Positions 57,747 to 64,000 of a DNA stretch of 64,000 nt are shown in pieces. A model generated the notes under the pieces. It ran no database searches, was not told the origin of the DNA, and was given only the letters and a program-made list of their open reading frames with translations. Position numbers and translations under genes: made by a program. The stretch is taken from positions 62,001 through 126,000 of the forward strand of contig NZ_JANAVY020000004.1 of NCBI RefSeq assembly GCF_025195085.2. Direction: 5' to 3'. Position 1 is the stretch's first letter, and every line of letters starts with the position of its first letter. This stretch comes from Vibrio intestinalis (lineage in GTDB: Bacteria; Pseudomonadota; Gammaproteobacteria; Enterobacterales; Vibrionaceae).

Positions 57747-58754
57747 ATGAAACGCGATTTAGCAATGGCATTTTCTCGAGTTACTGAAGGTGCTGCATTA
57801 GCTGGTTATAAATGGTTAGGACGTGGCGATAAAAACGCAGCAGACGGTGCTGCAGTTGAAGTTATGCGTACCCTATTAAACAAAACAGAGATCAGCGGCG
57901 AAATTGTTATTGGCGAAGGCGAGATTGATGATGCGCCTATGCTTTACATCGGTGAAACAGTGGGCACAGGTGGCGACGCTGTTGATATTGCCGTTGACCC
58001 AATCGAAGGCACACGCATGACAGCAATGGGCCAATCCAACGCCCTAGCCGTTCTTGCTGCAGGTGAAAAAGGCAGCTTCTTAAAAGCGCCTGATATGTAC
58101 ATGGAAAAGCTTGTTGTTGGCCCTGGCGCGAAAGGCTGTATTGACCTAAACAAACCACTTAAAGAGAACCTAGAGAACATCGCTAAAGCGCTTAACAAAT
58201 CTCTAGATACTTTGGTTGTGACCACTCTTGCTAAGCCTCGTCACGATAAGGTTATCGCTGAAATGCAAGCTATGGGCGTACGTGTTTACGCTGTGCCAGA
58301 TGGCGACGTAGCTGCCTCTATCCTGACTTGTATGCCAGACAGCGAAGTAGACGTAATGTACTGTGTTGGCGGCGCTCCTGAAGGTGTGGTTTCTGCAGCA
58401 GTTATTCGCGCATTAGATGGCGACATGCATGGCCGCCTACTGCCACGTCATGAAGTAAAAGGTGAAACTGAAGAGAACCGCATTTACGGCGCAGCAGAAC
58501 TAAAACGTTGTGAAGAAATGGGCGTGACAGCAGGCATCGTGCTTGAAATGGACGACATGGCGCGTAGCGATAACGTGGTATTTGCTGCAACGGGCATCAC
58601 CAAAGGTGATCTACTCGATGGCATTACTCGTAAAGGTAACATCGCGACAACTGAAACGTTACTGATTCGCGGTCGCTGCCGCACTATCCGTCGTATCCGC
58701 TCAACACACTACCTTGAGCGCAAAGACCCAGAAGTACGCGATATCATTCTTTAA
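57747..58754 (+). CDS. glpX: Fructose-1,6-bisphosphatase class II
   Basis: A 335-residue phosphatase of gluconeogenesis. Motifs: IGEGEIDDAPMLYIGE, the metal site DPIEGTRMTAMGQ, and GGAPEGVVSAAVIRA. ATG at 57747 (MKRDLAMAFSRVTE) is the family start. Alone here, without glpF or glpK, and followed by a strong terminator. Confidence 0.98.
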   Translation: MKRDLAMAFSRVTEGAALAGYKWLGRGDKNAADGAAVEVMRTLLNKTEISGEIVIGEGEIDDAPMLYIGETVGTGGDAVDIAVDPIEGTRMTAMGQSNALAVLAAGEKGSFLKAPDMYMEKLVVGPGAKGCIDLNKPLKENLENIAKALNKSLDTLVVTTLAKPRHDKVIAEMQAMGVRVYAVPDGDVAASILTCMPDSEVDVMYCVGGAPEGVVSAAVIRALDGDMHGRLLPRHEVKGETEENRIYGAAELKRCEEMGVTAGIVLEMDDMARSDNVVFAATGITKGDLLDGITRKGNIATTETLLIRGRCRTIRRIRSTHYLERKDPEVRDIIL

Positions 58755-58779
58755 TCGCAGAATTGAGCTCACAAACAAT

Positions 58780-58805
58780 AAAGGCTTCCAGTTGGAAGCC
58801 TTTTT
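58780..58805 (+). terminator. Terminator of glpX
   Basis: AAAGGCTTCCA paired with TGGAAGCCTTT and a T-run; faces the convergent galE gene. Confidence 0.9.
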
Positions 58806-58828
58806 ATTTTTACTGACGTTTTCTTAGG

Positions 58829-59839
58829 TTAATAGCCTTGCGGATTGTTTAACTGCCAATTCCACGTATCTTGCGTCATTTCATCGATAGTACGGGTCGC
58901 CTTCCAACCAAGTTCTCTCAGAGCTTTCTCAGTACTTGCCCAGCATTCTGCAATATCACCTGGTCGACGTTCACATACTTCATATGGAACGGGTTTACCA
59001 CTCGCTTGGCCAAAAGCAGCTACCATTTCCAACACACTTGAACCATTGCCTGTACCAAGGTTGTATACATGAAGACCAGCTTTATTCTGTAGTGATTTTA
59101 GGGCTGCAAGGTGGCCATCAGCCAAGTCCATAACGTGGATATAATCACGCACCCCGGTTCCATCTGGCGTTGGGTAATCATCACCAAAAACAGACAGTTT
59201 TTCTCTACGACCAACAGCGACCTGAGCAATAAATGGCATTAAGTTATTTGGGATACCTTGAGGGTCTTCCCCCATAGTACCCGATGGATGCGCACCGACG
59301 GGATTAAAGTAACGAAGCAACGTAATACTCCATTCACTATCTGCCACAAATAAATCAGATAAACATTGCTCAACCATATGTTTACTGGTGCCATATGGGT
59401 TAGTCGTCGCGCCAGTAGGTGAATCTTCAGTAATAGGTACTATCTCAGGGTCACCATAGACAGTTGCGGAAGAGCTAAATATTAAGTTCTTCACACCAGC
59501 TTTACGCATAGCGCGAGCCAATACCAATGAACCATTAACGTTGTTGTCGTAATATTCGAGTGGCTTAGCAACAGATTCACCCACCGATTTTAAGCCCGCA
59601 AAATGAATAACCGCGCTAATGTCATGCTGAGTAAAAATAGAATCTAGGAATGCTTCATCTCGAATGTCACCTAAATGAAATGCTGGGCGCTTATCCGTCA
59701 ATGCTTCAATACGATTGAGGACTTCTTGCTTAGCATTAGAAAGGTTGTCGATAATAATAGGCTCAATGCCAGCATTAATCATCTGTACACACGTGTGACT
59801 ACCTATATACCCCATACCACCGGTGACTAATACTTTCAT
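58829..59839 (-). CDS. galE: UDP-glucose 4-epimerase
   Basis: A 336-residue short-chain dehydrogenase-type enzyme that interconverts UDP-glucose and UDP-galactose. The NAD motif is GGMGYIGSHTC; catalytic YxxxK is in YGTSKHMVEQ. ATG at 59839 (MKVLVTGGMGYIG) fits the family; the frame stays open to 59914. It stands alone between glpX and groL, not with galTKM. It could supply sugar nucleotides for surface polysaccharide. Confidence 0.96.
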   Translation of the reverse strand: MKVLVTGGMGYIGSHTCVQMINAGIEPIIIDNLSNAKQEVLNRIEALTDKRPAFHLGDIRDEAFLDSIFTQHDISAVIHFAGLKSVGESVAKPLEYYDNNVNGSLVLARAMRKAGVKNLIFSSSATVYGDPEIVPITEDSPTGATTNPYGTSKHMVEQCLSDLFVADSEWSITLLRYFNPVGAHPSGTMGEDPQGIPNNLMPFIAQVAVGRREKLSVFGDDYPTPDGTGVRDYIHVMDLADGHLAALKSLQNKAGLHVYNLGTGNGSSVLEMVAAFGQASGKPVPYEVCERRPGDIAECWASTEKALRELGWKATRTIDEMTQDTWNWQLNNPQGY

Positions 59840-59891
59840 TCTTTTATCCCTATTGGTTTTAATGACTAAATGCTGTAATCCAATTATAACA

Positions 59892-59923
59892 AAGGCGGAA
59901 GTGCCAAGTGACACTTCCGCCTT
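59892..59923. terminator. Terminator of groESL
   Basis: GGCGGAAGTG/CACTTCCGCC stem with a loop of about 8; on the minus strand followed by TTTGTTAT. Lies between groL and galE, both on minus. Confidence 0.75.
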
Positions 59924-59974
59924 AATTTCTTCAATAAGATGACAAAGTTTATAGATAAATCGGCGAAAGCCTAA

Positions 59975-61962
<1,988 letters not shown>

Positions 61963-62037
61963 TGGTCGTCTCTCCTGAATATTTGTTTTTCTGGTAATTT
62001 ATCTCAAACTCAACAGAGTTGAAGCCTTATGAACACT

Positions 62038-62066
62038 ATATGAGGGACAACAAAATCAAACCCAAG
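62038..62066 (-). promoter_or_regulatory. Candidate sigma-32 promoter of groESL
   Basis: On the minus strand: CTTGGGT (62060-62066), a 13-base spacer and CCCTCATAT (62038-62046), close to CTTGAAA-N13-14-CCCCATNT. About 75 bases upstream of groES. Confidence 0.65.
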
Positions 62067-62096
62067 GGGGCAAAAGGTTTTTTTTTGTGAGAAAGG

Positions 62097-62128
62097 CAAC
62101 AAAAAGGGCTCAAATCAGAGCCCTTGGT
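62097..62128 (-). terminator. Terminator of the DUF3135-type gene
   Basis: AAGGGCTC/GAGCCCTT stem with loop, then TTTTTGTTG on the minus strand. It isolates this small gene from groESL. Confidence 0.85.
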
Positions 62129-62151
62129 TCAAAGTGAATATTTAAGGCGAT

Positions 62152-62478
62152 TCATCGCCGACAATTCAGGTGGAGAATATTACTCTCCGCACTTGCCTGT
62201 TCGGAATCGTACAGAGTATCTTGAAATTTACCCACTTGCTTTACAAGCTCTTGCATCAGAACAACATTGACATGATTCGGGTTTTTGCAGTGACCTACAA
62301 GCCGATCGATATGGCTTTGCTGTGCCCAAAGTCTATCTCGCATAACGGATGAAGCCGAACGAATCATCTCTTCGCATTTTTCACGTTTTAACTGCTCAAA
62401 AGCTGATTCATCCTCTTGTACAAGCTTAACAAGTTCATCAAAACTTGGTAGCTTCTGATTTAATGCTGGCTGACTCAT
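62152..62478 (-). CDS. Small protein of DUF3135 type
   Basis: A 108-residue protein from ATG at 62478 (MSQPALNQKLPSFDELVKL). The opening LPSFDELVKLVQEDESAFEQLKREKCEEMI, shown here as its core FDELVKLVQEDESAFEQL, is the family pattern I remember for DUF3135. The middle part (LWAQQSHIDRLVGHCKNPN) is helical. Function unknown. It has its own terminator. Confidence 0.72.
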   Translation of the reverse strand: MSQPALNQKLPSFDELVKLVQEDESAFEQLKREKCEEMIRSASSVMRDRLWAQQSHIDRLVGHCKNPNHVNVVLMQELVKQVGKFQDTLYDSEQASAESNILHLNCRR

Positions 62479-62589
62479 AGTGGCTTCCATATGCTTTATT
62501 GCTTAATAACATTGAGCCTAGTTCATATGTTAGCCAGTTGCGTATACTGACAGTCTTATTTTTAAGACACCCAAAGCAAGAAAGCTGAA

Positions 62590-63579
62590 TCAAACAGAAG
62601 GACGTAACGAAATTTCACCGCCAATATAGCTCTCTAATCCTTGCGAAGTTTTAATTAAAACAGCGCCTTGCTCATTGATACCTTGGGCAATACCTTTAAT
62701 CTCTTTGTTACCCATGATCAAACGCACTTCGCGACCAATAAAATTATCTAAGCGATTCCAACGCGACACGAAACCTGTCATTCCACAATCTTCGTATTCT
62801 CTTAGAGCACTATCAAGCGTATTGATTAACGTCGCTGCGAGTTTGTTCCGGTCAATAACATCAGCCCCAATAGCTTCACTTAAACTTGCCCAAGGCTGTG
62901 TAATGCCCTGTAAAGTAATGTTATTTGACGGCGCCTGCTGATTGTTTTGCATCATCAAATTCATGCCCATACCAATCACTAAGTTTGCTGCAGCGCCAGC
63001 TTGGCCAGACATTTCAACCAAAATGCCTGCAAGCTTTCTGTCCTCAAAATAAAGGTCATTCGGCCATTTAAGCTTAATCCCCTCAACGCCCATTTTTTCC
63101 AAGGCTTCGACAATAGCCACCCCAACCACAAGGCTCAGCCCCATAGCAGCAGCCATTCCTGCATCGAGACGCCAATACATAGACATGTATAAATTAGAAC
63201 CGAATGGTGAAACCCACTCACGCCCGCGTCTACCTCGACCTTTTTCTTGGTATTCTGCGATACACACTTGCCCGGAAGACAAGCTATCCGCACGATCCAA
63301 TAGATATTGATTGGTCGAATCAATCACCGAAATGAGCTCTACAGGGACGGAAACAAGCTCCGACAGTTGCTGTTGGTCGAGTAACTGCATTGGCGCAGCA
63401 AGGCGGTAACCTTTTCTTTGGACGCTAAATACATCGACTCCCCAGCTTTGTATCCCTTTAATATGTTTACTGACCGCCGCTCGCGAGATGCCTAATCGTT
63501 CACCTAAATCTTCACCGGAGTGAAACTCACCATCAGATAGATATTTAAGTATGCTTAGTTTAGCGCTGTGCTCTTTCAC
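62590..63579 (-). CDS. birA: Biotin--protein ligase and biotin-operon repressor BirA
   Basis: A 329-residue dual-function protein. N-terminal helix-turn-helix ([21 protein letters not shown]) represses the biotin operon. The ligase domain has [41 protein letters not shown] (core KWPNDLYF) and a C-terminal SH3-like domain. GTG start at 63579 overlaps the murB stop by 4 bases (GTGA), so it is translationally coupled. The murB-birA order is conserved. Confidence 0.97.
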   Translation of the reverse strand: MKEHSAKLSILKYLSDGEFHSGEDLGERLGISRAAVSKHIKGIQSWGVDVFSVQRKGYRLAAPMQLLDQQQLSELVSVPVELISVIDSTNQYLLDRADSLSSGQVCIAEYQEKGRGRRGREWVSPFGSNLYMSMYWRLDAGMAAAMGLSLVVGVAIVEALEKMGVEGIKLKWPNDLYFEDRKLAGILVEMSGQAGAAANLVIGMGMNLMMQNNQQAPSNNITLQGITQPWASLSEAIGADVIDRNKLAATLINTLDSALREYEDCGMTGFVSRWNRLDNFIGREVRLIMGNKEIKGIAQGINEQGAVLIKTSQGLESYIGGEISLRPSV

Positions 63580-64000
63580 TCAAGCTCTCCTAGCAACTGG
63601 TTAAGATTGGTCTCTGCTGTTTCTCCCATGAATCTCACTTCATGTTCCAACGCAACATGGTATTTTTGCCAAACTGATTGGCGCACAAAATCAGCGAGGC
63701 TAATGACATCCTGCGCTGATGCATTATCTGCGTTCACCAAAACTAGTGCCTGATTGGGATGAACCATCGCGCCACCAATCTGATGCCCTTTGAGGCCACA
63801 CTGATCAATCAACCACCCAGCCGCAAGCTTGACAGGACTATCTGCCTCACTACCTACCGAGTATCCAACGATGCTAGGGTATTGCGATTGAAGCTCGGAA
63901 AATTGCTGTGCACTTATCACTGGGTTTTTGAAAAAACTACCTGCATTACCAATCTGAGCGGGATCGGGGAGCTTCTCCATTCGCACCTGACAAACTTGGT
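63576..64000 (-). CDS. murB: UDP-N-acetylmuramate dehydrogenase, 5' end cut by window edge
   Basis: The C-terminal 141 codons of MurB, the flavoenzyme that reduces UDP-GlcNAc-enolpyruvate. Visible are [11 protein letters not shown] with the catalytic Ser, [19 protein letters not shown] and HEVRFMGE near the C-terminus. The frame continues past base 64000 without stop ([16 protein letters not shown]), so the start lies outside. Confidence 0.95.
   Translation of the reverse strand, partial: QVCQVRMEKLPDPAQIGNAGSFFKNPVISAQQFSELQSQYPSIVGYSVGSEADSPVKLAAGWLIDQCGLKGHQIGGAMVHPNQALVLVNADNASAQDVISLADFVRQSVWQKYHVALEHEVRFMGETAETNLNQLLGELE

Overview
The window is a stretch of a gammaproteobacterial chromosome, almost certainly a Vibrio. 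The strongest signs are aphA (the quorum-sensing regulator of vibrios), the order mrcA-oxyR-peroxiredoxin/glutaredoxin hybrid-flavoprotein, argHGBC facing argE, ppc next to aphA, yibN-secB-gpsA-cysE, epmA facing frdABCD, and hslUV-ftsN-cytR-priA-rpmE. A Splendidus-like species is possible, but the species cannot be fixed from this window. No tRNA, rRNA, CRISPR array, insertion sequence or prophage was seen.

Layout. 1-7739 (minus strand): the type IV pilus/DNA-uptake machine pilMNOPQ, then aroK, aroB and damX, which runs off the left edge. 7880-14620: mrcA, then a peroxide-defence block in which oxyR faces a peroxiredoxin-glutaredoxin hybrid and a dihydrolipoyl-dehydrogenase-like flavoprotein, then a RidA-family gene and a small DUF3624-type gene. 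14841-20719: arginine biosynthesis, argCBGH on the minus strand and argE divergent, with ARG boxes between. 20720-24625: ppc and aphA, the latter with a long regulated leader. 24728-27845: cysE, gpsA, secB and a rhodanese. 27973-38591: a polysaccharide-export island with two arms reading away from 32852-33040: Wzi-like, SLBB export and Wzz-like genes on minus, and a YjbE/F/G/H-like operon plus an unknown lipoprotein on plus. It carries no glycosyltransferase or polymerase. 38638-43346: epmA and fumarate reductase frdABCD. 43415-50264: hslUV, ftsN, cytR, priA and rpmE. 50492-57109: malic enzyme, metJ, metBL and metF with tandem MetJ boxes. 57184-64000: zapB, glpX, galE, groESL, a DUF3135-type gene, birA and the end of murB, which runs off the right edge.

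Most of the window is conserved housekeeping sequence. The points worth a second look are: a near-perfect tetrameric OxyR site in the oxyR/peroxiredoxin gap; a C-terminal three-cysteine tail on the flavoprotein beside the peroxiredoxin-glutaredoxin gene; a two-block match in the aphA leader to the 5' part of Qrr sRNAs; the isolated polysaccharide-export island with its unrecognised lipoprotein; and a perfect 12-base inverted repeat between secB and gpsA. I did not find a clear candidate for a wholly new biological system. The flavoprotein tail and the orphan export island are the nearest to one.
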